From Lachnoclostridium sp. UBA1308 (GTDB lineage: Bacteria; Bacillota; Clostridia; Lachnospirales; Lachnospiraceae): a DNA stretch of 19,062 nucleotides. Each line of letters opens with the position of its first letter. The stretch's first letter is position 1. Below are positions 7,863-15,112 of this stretch, in pieces. Both the position numbers and the translations under genes were made by a program. The notes under the pieces are model-generated. The model saw only the letters and a program-made list of their open reading frames with translations, was not told the DNA's origin and did no database searches. The DNA lies in NCBI GenBank assembly GCA_002307215.1, contig DBTU01000025.1, positions 1 to 19,062 of the forward strand, given 5' to 3'.

Positions 7863-9251
7863 ATGGAAAAGACAATGGACAAAATAGTAGCACTTGCGAA
7901 AGCGAGGGGGTTCGTATATCCCGGTTCTGAAATCTACGGGGGTCTTGCTAATACTTGGGATTACGGTAATCTTGGAGTAGAGCTTAAGAATAATGTAAAA
8001 AAGGCATGGTGGTTAAAATTCATTCAGGAGAATCCTAATAATGTCGGTGTAGACTGCGCAATCCTAATGAATCCGCAGACCTGGGTTGCTTCCGGACATT
8101 TGGGTGGTTTCTCTGATCCATTGATGGACTGTCGTGAATGTCACGAGCGTTTTCGTGCTGATAAATTAATTGATGATTATAACATGGAGAACGGTTTTGT
8201 GATCAGTGGCTCTGTTGATTCTTGGTCACATGACGATATGAAGAAATATATTGATGAACATAGTATTATCTGCCCTACTTGTGGCAAGCATAATTTTACC
8301 GATATCCGTCAGTTTAACCTGATGTTCAAAACATTTCAGGGTGTTACGGAGGATGCTAAGAATACCGTCTACTTAAGACCTGAGACTGCTCAGGGTATCT
8401 TTGTTAATTTTAAAAATGTACAGAGAACTTCACGTAAAAAGATTCCTTTCGGTATTGGTCAGATCGGCAAGTCTTTCCGTAATGAGATTACACCGGGTAA
8501 TTTTACCTTCCGTACCAGAGAGTTCGAGCAGATGGAATTAGAATTCTTCTGTGAGCCCGATACCGATCTTGAATGGTTTTCCTATTGGAGACAGTTCTGT
8601 ATTGATTGGTTAAAGACACTTGGTATGAAGAATGATGAGATGAGAGTGAGAGATCATGATGCCGCTGAACTATCATTTTATAGTAAAGCTACAGCCGATA
8701 TCGAATTTTTATTCCCATTTGGTTGGGGTGAATTATGGGGTATTGCAGACCGCACCAACTATGATTTAACACAACATCAGAATGTGTCAAAGGAAGATCT
8801 GACTTACTTTGATGATGAAAAGAAGGAAAGATATATTCCTTATGTTATCGAGCCGTCTCTAGGTGCGGACCGTGTGGTTCTGGCATTCCTTTGTGCAGCT
8901 TATGATGAAGAAGAGATTGCTGAGGGCGATGTACGTACCGTGCTTCACTTCCATCCGGCGCTTGCACCGGTAAAAATCGGAGTATTACCTCTATCAAAGA
9001 AGCTGGCAGAGCCTGCAGAAAAGATCTATAGCGAATTATGCAAGACTTATAACTGCGAATTTGATGATAGAGGAAATATCGGTAAGCGTTACCGCAGACA
9101 GGATGAGATCGGAACACCGTTTTGCATTACCTATGATTTTGAATCTGAGACCGACGGAGCCGTAACTGTTCGTGACAGAGATACAATGGCTCAGGATAGA
9201 ATTAAAATCGAAGACTTAAAGGCATATTTTGAGAGTAAGTTCAAATTTTAG
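7863..9251 (+). CDS. glyQS: Glycine--tRNA ligase, single-chain class II type
   Basis: This enzyme charges tRNA-Gly using ATP. At 462 aa it is the homodimeric archaeal/eukaryal-like form (GlyQS, also called glyS), not the alpha2-beta2 form. Visible are the N-terminal RGFVYPGSEIYGG (15-27), paired cysteines C90-x2-C93 and C137-x2-C140 that fit a zinc site, LRPETAQGIF (171-180), class II motif 2 FRNEIT (205-210), motif 3 GADRVVLAF (334-342), and a C-terminal anticodon-binding domain beginning near LAPVKIGVLPLS. GAGG lies 8 nt before the ATG; M5 is a less likely alternative start. No T-box leader is seen. Confidence 0.98.
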   Translation: MEKTMDKIVALAKARGFVYPGSEIYGGLANTWDYGNLGVELKNNVKKAWWLKFIQENPNNVGVDCAILMNPQTWVASGHLGGFSDPLMDCRECHERFRADKLIDDYNMENGFVISGSVDSWSHDDMKKYIDEHSIICPTCGKHNFTDIRQFNLMFKTFQGVTEDAKNTVYLRPETAQGIFVNFKNVQRTSRKKIPFGIGQIGKSFRNEITPGNFTFRTREFEQMELEFFCEPDTDLEWFSYWRQFCIDWLKTLGMKNDEMRVRDHDAAELSFYSKATADIEFLFPFGWGELWGIADRTNYDLTQHQNVSKEDLTYFDDEKKERYIPYVIEPSLGADRVVLAFLCAAYDEEEIAEGDVRTVLHFHPALAPVKIGVLPLSKKLAEPAEKIYSELCKTYNCEFDDRGNIGKRYRRQDEIGTPFCITYDFESETDGAVTVRDRDTMAQDRIKIEDLKAYFESKFKF

Positions 9252-9269
9252 AAAAAAACTCTTTTCTAA
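9248..9269 (+). other. Hairpin overlapping the glyQS stop codon
   Basis: TTAGAAAA (9248-9255) and TTTTCTAA (9262-9269) form a perfect 8-bp stem with a 6-nt loop. The stem includes the glyQS stop codon. No separate T-run follows, so it could be a weak terminator or a 3'-end stabiliser. It lies just upstream of the ppdK promoter. Confidence 0.4.
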
Positions 9270-9282
9270 TATGGACAATTTA

Positions 9283-9291
9283 TGGTATAAT
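9283..9291 (+). promoter_or_regulatory. Extended -10 promoter of ppdK
   Basis: TGG directly before a perfect TATAAT (9286-9291) makes an extended -10 element; there is no good -35 at 16-18 nt. Transcription would begin near 9298 and leave a leader of about 195 nt before the ppdK start codon. Confidence 0.65.
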
Positions 9292-9492
9292 GCATGTTGG
9301 CGAATAGAAATGCCAAAGAAGAATTATAATCTGAGGGATTGCTTATTCATGGCATCATTGAGTGATAAAAGTATTATGCAAACGTAATGAACAGCATCAT
9401 TGCGCTTGCCTAGTACTTTTGGCGCTCACAGATACATGTACAGTTGATTGATCAGATTGTAAATATAAAAAATTTAGGAGGGCACTTATAAA
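9292..9492 (+). promoter_or_regulatory. Long structured ppdK 5' leader
   Basis: The leader of about 195 nt contains TTGGC/GCCAA (9297-9301 with 9312-9316), a longer-range pairing AAAAGTA/TACTTTT (9367-9373 with 9414-9420), and a direct repeat of GCATCATTG (9352-9360 and 9394-9402). It ends in AGGAGG (9476-9481), 11 nt before ATG. No known riboswitch consensus is recognised. Its length and pairing suggest post-transcriptional control, but that is inference. Confidence 0.4.
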
Positions 9493-12120
9493 ATGGCAAA
9501 ATGGGTATATTTGTTTAAAGAAGGCAAAGCAGATATGAAAAACCTTCTTGGCGGTAAAGGCGCTAACTTGGCAGAAATGACCAACTTAGGACTTCCGATT
9601 CCTCGAGGTTTTATTGTGACGACAGAAGCTTGTACCGATTATTACAATAGTGGTAAGAAAATCACTGATGAGATTAAGAATCAAATTTTTGCATCTTTAA
9701 AGATTCTTGAAGATGAGCAGGGTAAGAAATTCGGAGATACAACGAATCCTTTACTCGTTTCTGTACGTTCCGGCGCTAGAGCATCCATGCCTGGTATGAT
9801 GGATACAATCCTTAACTTAGGTTTAACTGATGCAGCTGTTGAAGGCTTTGCAAAGAAGACCGGTAACGCTAGATTCGCTTATGACTCATATAGAAGATTT
9901 ATCCAGATGTTCTCAGATGTAGTTATGGAAATTGCTAAATCTAAATTTGAGAGAGTATTGGATGAAATCAAGGAAAAGAAAGGTGTTAAATATGACACCG
10001 AATTATCTGCAGAGGATTTAAAAGATGTAATTGCTCAATATAAAGTATTATATAAGGCTGAAAAAGGAACTGATTTCCCTCAGAATCCTGCAGATCAGTT
10101 AATTGAAGCTGTAACCGCTGTATTCCGTTCATGGGATAATCCCCGTGCTATATACTACAGAAGAATGAACGATATCCCCGGTGATTGGGGTACTGCAGTA
10201 AATATTCAAGCCATGGTATTTGGTAACATGGGCGACACATCAGGTACCGGCGTTGCATTTACACGTAACCCTTCTACCGGTGAAGCTTTAATCTACGGCG
10301 AATATTTAATCAATGCTCAGGGTGAAGATGTTGTTGCAGGTATCAGAACACCGTTGCCGATTACAAGACTCGAGCAGGACATGCCGGAAGCTTATAAAGA
10401 ATTCATGAGAATTGCTACCTTACTTGAGAATCACTATAAGGATATGCAGGACATGGAGTTCACAATCGAAGATAAGACTCTTTACTTCTTACAGACACGT
10501 AACGGTAAGAGAACAGCTCCGGCTGCTCTTCAGATTGCATGTGATTTAGTAGATGAAGGAAAGATTACAAAGGAAGAAGCAATCAAGAGAATTGAAGCAA
10601 AATCCTTAGATCAGTTATTACATCCCGGCTTTGATGTAAAGGCTCTTAAAGCAGCTAACCCTGTAGGAAAGGCTCTTCCGGCTTCTCCCGGTGCAGCAGC
10701 AGGTAAGGTATACTTTACAGCAGAAGACGCAAAAGTTAATCATGAAAAAGGCGAAAGAGTAATCCTTGTTCGTCTTGAGACCTCTCCCGAAGATATCGAA
10801 GGTATGCATGCAGCTCAAGGTATCTTAACGGTACGTGGCGGTATGACTTCCCATGCAGCAGTAGTTGCTCGTGGTATGGGAACTGCTTGTGTATCCGGTT
10901 GTGGTGAAATTGTAATTAATGAAGAAGCTAAGAAATTTACTATCGCAGGTAATACCGTGAAAGAAGGAGATTACATCTCCTTAGACGGTTCCACAGGTAA
11001 CATCTACATCGGAGATATCCCGACCGTAGAAGCAGCTATCAGCGGTAACTTTAATAGAATTATGACATGGGCTGATGAAATCAGAACCTTAAAGGTAAGA
11101 ACCAATGCAGATACACCTGCTGATGCAGCTAACGCTGTTAAGTTCGGTGCAGAAGGCATCGGCCTTTGCCGTACAGAGCATATGTTCTTTGAAGGCGAAA
11201 GAATTCACAAGATTAGAAAGATGATTCTTTCTAATACTGTTGAGGCCAGAGAAGAAGCATTAAATGAGTTGATTCCTTTCCAAAAGGGTGACTTCAAGGG
11301 CCTTTACGAAGTAATGGAAGAAAGACCGGTTACGATTCGTTTCCTCGATCCTCCGCTTCATGAGTTCGTTCCTACTGAAGAAGATGATATTGCAGCATTA
11401 GCTTTAGATATGGGTCTTACGGTTGCAGAAGTTAAAGCAGTTTGTGATTCCTTACATGAGTTCAACCCTATGATGGGTCACAGAGGCTGCCGTCTTGCCG
11501 TAACCTATCCTGAGATTGCTAAAATGCAGACCAGAGCAGTTATGGAAGCAGCTATCGAAGTGAAGAAGGAAAAAGGCTTTAATATCATTCCTGAAATCAT
11601 GATTCCTCTTGTTGGTGAGAAGAGAGAGCTAAAGTTCGTTAAAGATATCGTAGTTGAGACAGCAGAAGCAGTGAAGAAGGAATTGAATTCTGATATCGTT
11701 TACCATATCGGTACCATGATTGAAATCCCTCGTGCAGCATTACTTGCTGACGAAATTGCTGAAGAAGCTGAATTCTTCTCCTTCGGTACAAACGATTTAA
11801 CACAGATGACCTTCGGTTTCTCTCGTGATGATGCCGGTAAATTCCTTGATTCTTACTACAAAGGTAAGATTTATGAGTCAGATCCATTTGCAAGGCTTGA
11901 TCAAGAAGGTGTTGGCCAGTTAGTTAAGATGGCTTGTGAAAAAGGCCGTGCTACAAGGCCTAACATCAAGCTTGGTATCTGCGGCGAGCATGGTGGAGAT
12001 CCTTCCACAGTTGAATTCTGCCACAAGATTGGTCTGAACTATGTATCCTGTTCACCTTTCCGTGTGCCGATCGCAAGACTTGCAGCAGCACAGGCAGCGC
12101 TCAACAATCCTAGGGGTTAA
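9493..12120 (+). CDS. ppdK: Pyruvate, phosphate dikinase
   Basis: PPDK interconverts pyruvate + ATP + Pi with PEP + AMP + PPi, and in anaerobic clostridia it supports glycolysis or gluconeogenesis. The 875-aa protein has the full domain order: the ATP-grasp domain opening with LLGGKGANLAEM (18-29), the phosphohistidine domain with GGMTSHAAVVARG (449-461; catalytic H454, preceded by T452, the residue that the DUF299 kinase/phosphatase modifies in related enzymes), and the C-terminal PEP/pyruvate TIM barrel ending in GICGEHGGDP with the catalytic cysteine at C830. Codon use is dominated by a few preferred codons, as in highly expressed genes. It is monocistronic, with its own promoter and a strong terminator at 12273-12310. 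Confidence 0.98.
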   Translation: MAKWVYLFKEGKADMKNLLGGKGANLAEMTNLGLPIPRGFIVTTEACTDYYNSGKKITDEIKNQIFASLKILEDEQGKKFGDTTNPLLVSVRSGARASMPGMMDTILNLGLTDAAVEGFAKKTGNARFAYDSYRRFIQMFSDVVMEIAKSKFERVLDEIKEKKGVKYDTELSAEDLKDVIAQYKVLYKAEKGTDFPQNPADQLIEAVTAVFRSWDNPRAIYYRRMNDIPGDWGTAVNIQAMVFGNMGDTSGTGVAFTRNPSTGEALIYGEYLINAQGEDVVAGIRTPLPITRLEQDMPEAYKEFMRIATLLENHYKDMQDMEFTIEDKTLYFLQTRNGKRTAPAALQIACDLVDEGKITKEEAIKRIEAKSLDQLLHPGFDVKALKAANPVGKALPASPGAAAGKVYFTAEDAKVNHEKGERVILVRLETSPEDIEGMHAAQGILTVRGGMTSHAAVVARGMGTACVSGCGEIVINEEAKKFTIAGNTVKEGDYISLDGSTGNIYIGDIPTVEAAISGNFNRIMTWADEIRTLKVRTNADTPADAANAVKFGAEGIGLCRTEHMFFEGERIHKIRKMILSNTVEAREEALNELIPFQKGDFKGLYEVMEERPVTIRFLDPPLHEFVPTEEDDIAALALDMGLTVAEVKAVCDSLHEFNPMMGHRGCRLAVTYPEIAKMQTRAVMEAAIEVKKEKGFNIIPEIMIPLVGEKRELKFVKDIVVETAEAVKKELNSDIVYHIGTMIEIPRAALLADEIAEEAEFFSFGTNDLTQMTFGFSRDDAGKFLDSYYKGKIYESDPFARLDQEGVGQLVKMACEKGRATRPNIKLGICGEHGGDPSTVEFCHKIGLNYVSCSPFRVPIARLAAAQAALNNPRG

Positions 12121-12272
12121 GACTGAAACAGCTGAAAAGCCTTTAAAACTGGGCACTTTCGTGATTCGGAAAGACTACTTATCAGAGTATAGGAAGTACC
12201 ATCCGGAGACCAAAAAAGTGAATGGTTGGAAAGATATAGTCTTAATTATTACTTTTTAGTAATAGAATGTTC

Positions 12273-12310
12273 AATCGGGAAGCGAAGCTAATTCGCTTCC
12301 CGATTTTTTT
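12273..12310 (+). terminator. Strong intrinsic terminator of ppdK
   Basis: A perfect 14-bp stem, AATCGGGAAGCGAA (12273-12286) with TTCGCTTCCCGATT (12292-12305), has a 5-nt loop and runs into seven T residues (12304-12310). It lies about 150 nt after the ppdK stop, so the transcript carries a long 3' tail. Confidence 0.95.
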
Positions 12311-12364
12311 ATCGGTTGGCTGCCACAGGCAGACAATCCGGCAACTTCAACAATACAATTTCAG

Positions 12365-12431
12365 AAGACCAACCAGTAAAACTTTTAGTTAGATTTTTAT
12401 AAGCTAAAGAATTACTGGTTGGTCTTTTTTT
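12365..12431 (+). terminator. Large-loop terminator-like hairpin at the island edge
   Basis: AAGACCAACCAGTAA (12365-12379) pairs perfectly over 15 bp with TTACTGGTTGGTCTT (12412-12426), followed by T7. The 32-nt loop is unusually long and contains a partial inner pairing (CTTTTAG with CTAAAG). It may be a terminator for a promoter within the gap, an attenuator ahead of the ParAB unit, or an arm of the mobile element's end. It is a second terminator only about 60 nt after that of ppdK. Confidence 0.7.
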
Positions 12432-12534
12432 GTTGACGAATTAAATTGTTATTAAGCTCTTTAGGTAAATGAAACATGGTTAAAAAGGTTATTTGAATAA
12501 TTCTATGATGTGAAATTATTAGGAGGAATGAAAA

Positions 12535-12678
12535 ATGAAAGTGTGTAGTAATCGCTGCGAAGTAATTGTAAATGTATCTAAGGGCTATGTGTTTTGTAGT
12601 ATGTGTCAGCAAAGAGTGTTGGTTATTGAAACAGCAGAATTTGAAGAAATCAGGAATGAGGTGGAAAAGTATGTGTAA
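12535..12678 (+). CDS. 47-aa cysteine-rich small protein, first gene of the par unit
   Basis: This short gene starts at an ATG 8 nt after a perfect AGGAGG and ends in TAA overlapping the parA start by 8 nt. The translation begins MKVCSNRCEVIV and contains C4-x3-C8 and C22-x2-C25 (FCSMCQQRV), with an acidic C-terminal helix-like stretch. Four cysteines in this spacing could bind zinc. An excellent ribosome binding site and tight coupling to parA make it very probably real. I do not recognise the family; a small DNA- or protein-binding partner of the ParA/ParB pair is one possibility. Confidence 0.8.
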   Translation: MKVCSNRCEVIVNVSKGYVFCSMCQQRVLVIETAEFEEIRNEVEKYV

Positions 12679-13453
12679 GGTGATTGCTATAGCAAACCAA
12701 AAAGGCGGAGTTGGTAAAACTACAACTTGCGCAAACTTAGGCATAGGACTTGCTGATAAAGGAGCCAAAGTCTTGCTTATTGATGCGGATCCACAAGGTA
12801 GTTTAACAGCAAGTTTAGGATATGACAGACCAGATGATATAAAAATTACAATTTCTACAATTATGGGTAATGTAATCAATGATATCGAGATTACACCGTT
12901 AGATGGGATTTTACATTATAAAGACAATGTTGACCTTCTTCCGGCGAATATAGAGTTGGCTGGTATGGAAATATCAATTATAAATGTAATGAGACGTGAA
13001 ATGATTTTGAAGGAATATATAAATATTGTAATTAGCCTTTATGATTTCATAATCATTGATTGCATGCCTGCCTTAGGCATGATTACTATAAATGCATTAG
13101 CATGTGCTGATAGCGTACTAATTCCCGTCCAAGCTGCATATTTGCCAATAAAAGGACTTCAACAGTTAATTCTCACCATTGGAAGGATAAAGAAACAAAT
13201 TAATCCTAAATTAACAATAGAAGGTATTTTGGTAACAATGATAGATTCAAGAACTAATTTTGCAAAAGACATTGTAGCTCTTCTGAAAGAGGGTTATGGA
13301 GAAAAAGTAACAATCTTTAGTGAAAGTATTCCGCTCTCTGTGAGAGTGGCTGAATCTAGTGCAGAGGGCAAGAGTATATACGCTCATGATCCAATGGGAA
13401 AAGCTTCACATGCTTATTTAAGACTTGTTGAGGAGGTTTTGAAAAATGAGTAA
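12671..13453 (+). CDS. parA: ParA/Soj-family ATPase, ICE type
   Basis: This 260-aa P-loop ATPase partitions DNA or controls element maintenance together with ParB. The deviant Walker A KGGVGKTT is at residues 11-18, LLIDADPQGS at 35-44, and Walker B FIIIDCMPALG at 126-136. The start at 12671 (MCKVIAIANQ) is preferred because GAGGTGG lies 6 nt upstream and this is the normal family N-terminus; the reading frame is open further upstream but would run over the small cysteine gene. The sequence closely resembles ParA proteins that I recall from Tn1549/Tn916-like conjugative elements of Clostridia (IMGNVIND, LLPANIEL, AEGKSIYAHDP). The gene overlaps parB by 8 nt (ATGAGTAA). Confidence 0.93.
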   Translation: MCKVIAIANQKGGVGKTTTCANLGIGLADKGAKVLLIDADPQGSLTASLGYDRPDDIKITISTIMGNVINDIEITPLDGILHYKDNVDLLPANIELAGMEISIINVMRREMILKEYINIVISLYDFIIIDCMPALGMITINALACADSVLIPVQAAYLPIKGLQQLILTIGRIKKQINPKLTIEGILVTMIDSRTNFAKDIVALLKEGYGEKVTIFSESIPLSVRVAESSAEGKSIYAHDPMGKASHAYLRLVEEVLKNE

Positions 13454-14324
13454 TCATAGTGCTGATAAAATCAAAATTGCTGGATATAATGATCTGTTTG
13501 GCGTTAGCATGGAGCAAGATGAGAAAATTATTGAGGTATCCGTAATTGATTTATATTCATTCAAAAATCATCCATATAAAGTAATAAATGATTCTGAGAT
13601 GTTACAGATGATTGAAAGTATTAAAGAATGCGGAGTTCTTGTTCCTGGACTTGTAAGGGTGAGGAGTGAAGGAGGTTACGAAATAGTATCAGGGCATAGA
13701 AGAAAGTATGCATGCGAACTGATTGGCAAAGACAAAATGCCGGTTATTGTCAAAAATCTAACTGATGATGAAGCAACAATCGCTATGGTTGACGCAAATA
13801 TACAAAGAGAAAAACTATTGTTTAGTGAGAAAGCCTTTGCGTATAAGTTAAAGTTCGATGCAATGAAACATCAAGGATGTAAAGGTGATCAAATGACCAC
13901 TGAAAAAATTGGAAATGATAGCAGAATAAGTGGAAGGCAAATACAAAGATATATACGACTAACATATCTTCAACCTGAATTATTACAGATGGTTGATAAT
14001 AAGAAAATTCCTTTCACTTCGGCTGTAACTATATCATACTTAGGTGAAGAGCAGCAAAACTGGCTAATAAATGCAATTATTACGACACGCCAGTATCCTT
14101 CCAATAAGCAGTCGTTAGAAATAAAGAAATATTTTGATGTAGGAAAACTAAGTCAGAAAATGTTAATTTCAATTTTAAATGAAAAGAAGGAAGAGGATTT
14201 AAAAGTGAGCATTTCCTATGAGAACATTGCAAGATTTTTCAATAATAATTATACAAATGTAGAAATTGAAGAAATTATTATAGGATTATTAGAAAAATGG
14301 AAAGAGAACAATCTACCTTTATAA
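13446..14324 (+). CDS. parB: ParB/Spo0J-like DNA-binding partitioning protein, ICE type
   Basis: This 292-aa protein has a ParB N-terminal (ParB/Srx-fold) domain over residues about 28-120. It shows NHPYKVI, IKECGVLVPGLVRVR and the CTP/nucleotide-binding GHRR motif at 83-86, then a helix-turn-helix region (NIQREKLLFSEKAFAYKLKF, later SGRQIQRYIRL). It would bind a centromere-like site and stimulate ParA. No 16-bp parS of the Spo0J type was noticed nearby, as expected for the ICE subgroup with its own sites. It is translated from an ATG overlapping the parA stop. The sequence fits ParB proteins of clostridial conjugative elements. Confidence 0.9.
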   Translation: MSNHSADKIKIAGYNDLFGVSMEQDEKIIEVSVIDLYSFKNHPYKVINDSEMLQMIESIKECGVLVPGLVRVRSEGGYEIVSGHRRKYACELIGKDKMPVIVKNLTDDEATIAMVDANIQREKLLFSEKAFAYKLKFDAMKHQGCKGDQMTTEKIGNDSRISGRQIQRYIRLTYLQPELLQMVDNKKIPFTSAVTISYLGEEQQNWLINAIITTRQYPSNKQSLEIKKYFDVGKLSQKMLISILNEKKEEDLKVSISYENIARFFNNNYTNVEIEEIIIGLLEKWKENNLPL

Positions 14325-14523
14325 GTCACCGAAGTTTTATTATTTTTAATAAACTGCTAAATATCCACTAATACTAAAATTCTATATAGTGTTTTACTTA
14401 GCGGAATGTCCTATTTAATTAAAATTTATTAGATAGATAAAACCAATCGGGTTTTATATCAATTCAATTTTGTACGTTTTTAATGTCACTTCAAAAGAAA
14501 ATAATTATAAGTCATCGAAAGTT
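14321..14523. repeat. Imperfect direct repeats bounding a 186-bp spacing after parB
   Basis: ATAAGTCACCGAAGTT (14321-14336, spanning the parB stop) and ATAAGTCATCGAAAGTT (14507-14523) match except for one substitution and one inserted base. The segment between them is non-coding, AT-rich, and contains the hairpin at 14437-14457. The second copy lies shortly before the decayed helicase fragment. It may be a duplication, deletion scar or small insertion; origin unresolved. Confidence 0.55.
14437..14457 (+). terminator. Possible terminator after parB
   Basis: ATAAAACC (14437-14444) pairs perfectly with GGTTTTAT (14450-14457) around AATCG. The stem is short and A-T rich, and only scattered T residues follow, so termination strength is doubtful. 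It is the best candidate for the end of the 47-aa/parA/parB unit. Confidence 0.4.
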
Positions 14524-14572
14524 GATAATGATATGAGCTCTTTTGATTAACAGAAGGTGTTTATAAACGAGC

Positions 14573-14937
14573 ATGATTAAGAAAACTTCTGGACAACTTG
14601 TCCTTAAGTGGGAGGTGTCATTCATAGAGACAGAACAAGATTTCGAGAAGAACCGCAGAAAGCAGTTCATAGCAAGAATTGCTACCATTGATTATGATTG
14701 TATCATAATGTCCCATTCAAAGTTTGAGAAAATATCCATTTCAACAGAGCATAGGGAGAGGATGATCAATGAGCAGATAGAAGAAATCAGTTGTGCCATT
14801 GACGATGCCAAACACCAGAATGGAGAACGATGGGCAATCAAGAAGATGGAATCACAAAGAAGAAGCTGGAGGAGCAGATTAATATTATTCGTGGTTTCGA
14901 TCAACTAGAACTTTATACAAAGGCTATCCTTATATAA
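14573..14937 (+). pseudogene. Fragment of ICE-type SNF2 helicase/DNA methylase protein
   Basis: The 111-aa reading frame (14573-14908) contains a segment, roughly residues 22-95 (DFEKNRRKQFIARIAT, YDCIIMSHSKFEKISIS, then the ERM–EQIEEI and NGERWAIKKME stretches), that matches what I recall of the very large SNF2-helicase/N6-methylase proteins of Tn1549/Tn916-like elements, where the motif reads about IATGDYDAVIIGHSQFEKIPIS. Those proteins have over 2000 residues, so only a small internal piece remains. Near 14855-14866 the expected continuation shifts to another frame (KKKLEEQINII, then FDQLELYTK), ending at TAA 14935-14937. FDQL running directly into LYTK suggests an internal deletion. It is not expected to be functional. 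Confidence 0.7.
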
Positions 14938-14977
14938 TGTGAGTAATTTTGTTAATTGCATTATTTCCAAATATAGC

Positions 14978-15005
14978 TTGTTATGCTGACGAAATATGGT
15001 AAAAT
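14978..15005 (+). promoter_or_regulatory. Promoter of the DUF3800-like gene
   Basis: TTGTTA (14978-14983) is followed after 16 nt by TAAAAT (15000-15005), with TGG just before it as an extended -10. The leader would be about 100 nt and ends in AAGGGAG (15097-15103), 9 nt before the ATG at 15113. The ATATGGTA context recurs before the ATPase gene. Confidence 0.6.
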
Positions 15006-15112
15006 ATATCTGTTAGAGTGACAACATCTTTCTTACTTGAACACAAGACAAGGTTAGAAGAATTTCTAAGAACTATATAAGATTTGTGCTTTTTTGAAGG
15101 GAGAATAATCAC

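Larger units (their letters stand above)
12121..12534. other. Non-coding gap between ppdK and the island's first gene
   Basis: This 414-bp stretch has no credible gene. It holds a 150-nt 3' tail of ppdK, two terminator-like hairpins (12273-12310 and 12365-12431), a TTGACG at 12433-12438 without a convincing -10 at the right spacing, a TATGAT at 12504-12509 without a clear -35, and the AGGAGG (12521-12526) of the 47-aa gene. The boundary between core chromosome and accessory island probably lies here. Confidence 0.7.

Noticed and set aside
12041..12259. 72-aa plus-strand frame after ppdK
   Set aside because: It begins inside ppdK in another frame, has no ribosome binding site and its translation resembles nothing known; it only shadows the ppdK 3' end.
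12412..12879. 155-aa frame on the minus strand
   Set aside because: It is antisense to the 47-aa gene and parA, has a low-complexity N-terminus and no clear ribosome binding site or family match, and its far end lies in the hairpin.
14573..14908. Intact small gene of 111 aa
   Set aside because: Its middle part matches an internal piece of a much larger ICE protein and the continuation lies in another frame, so it is treated as a pseudogene fragment.
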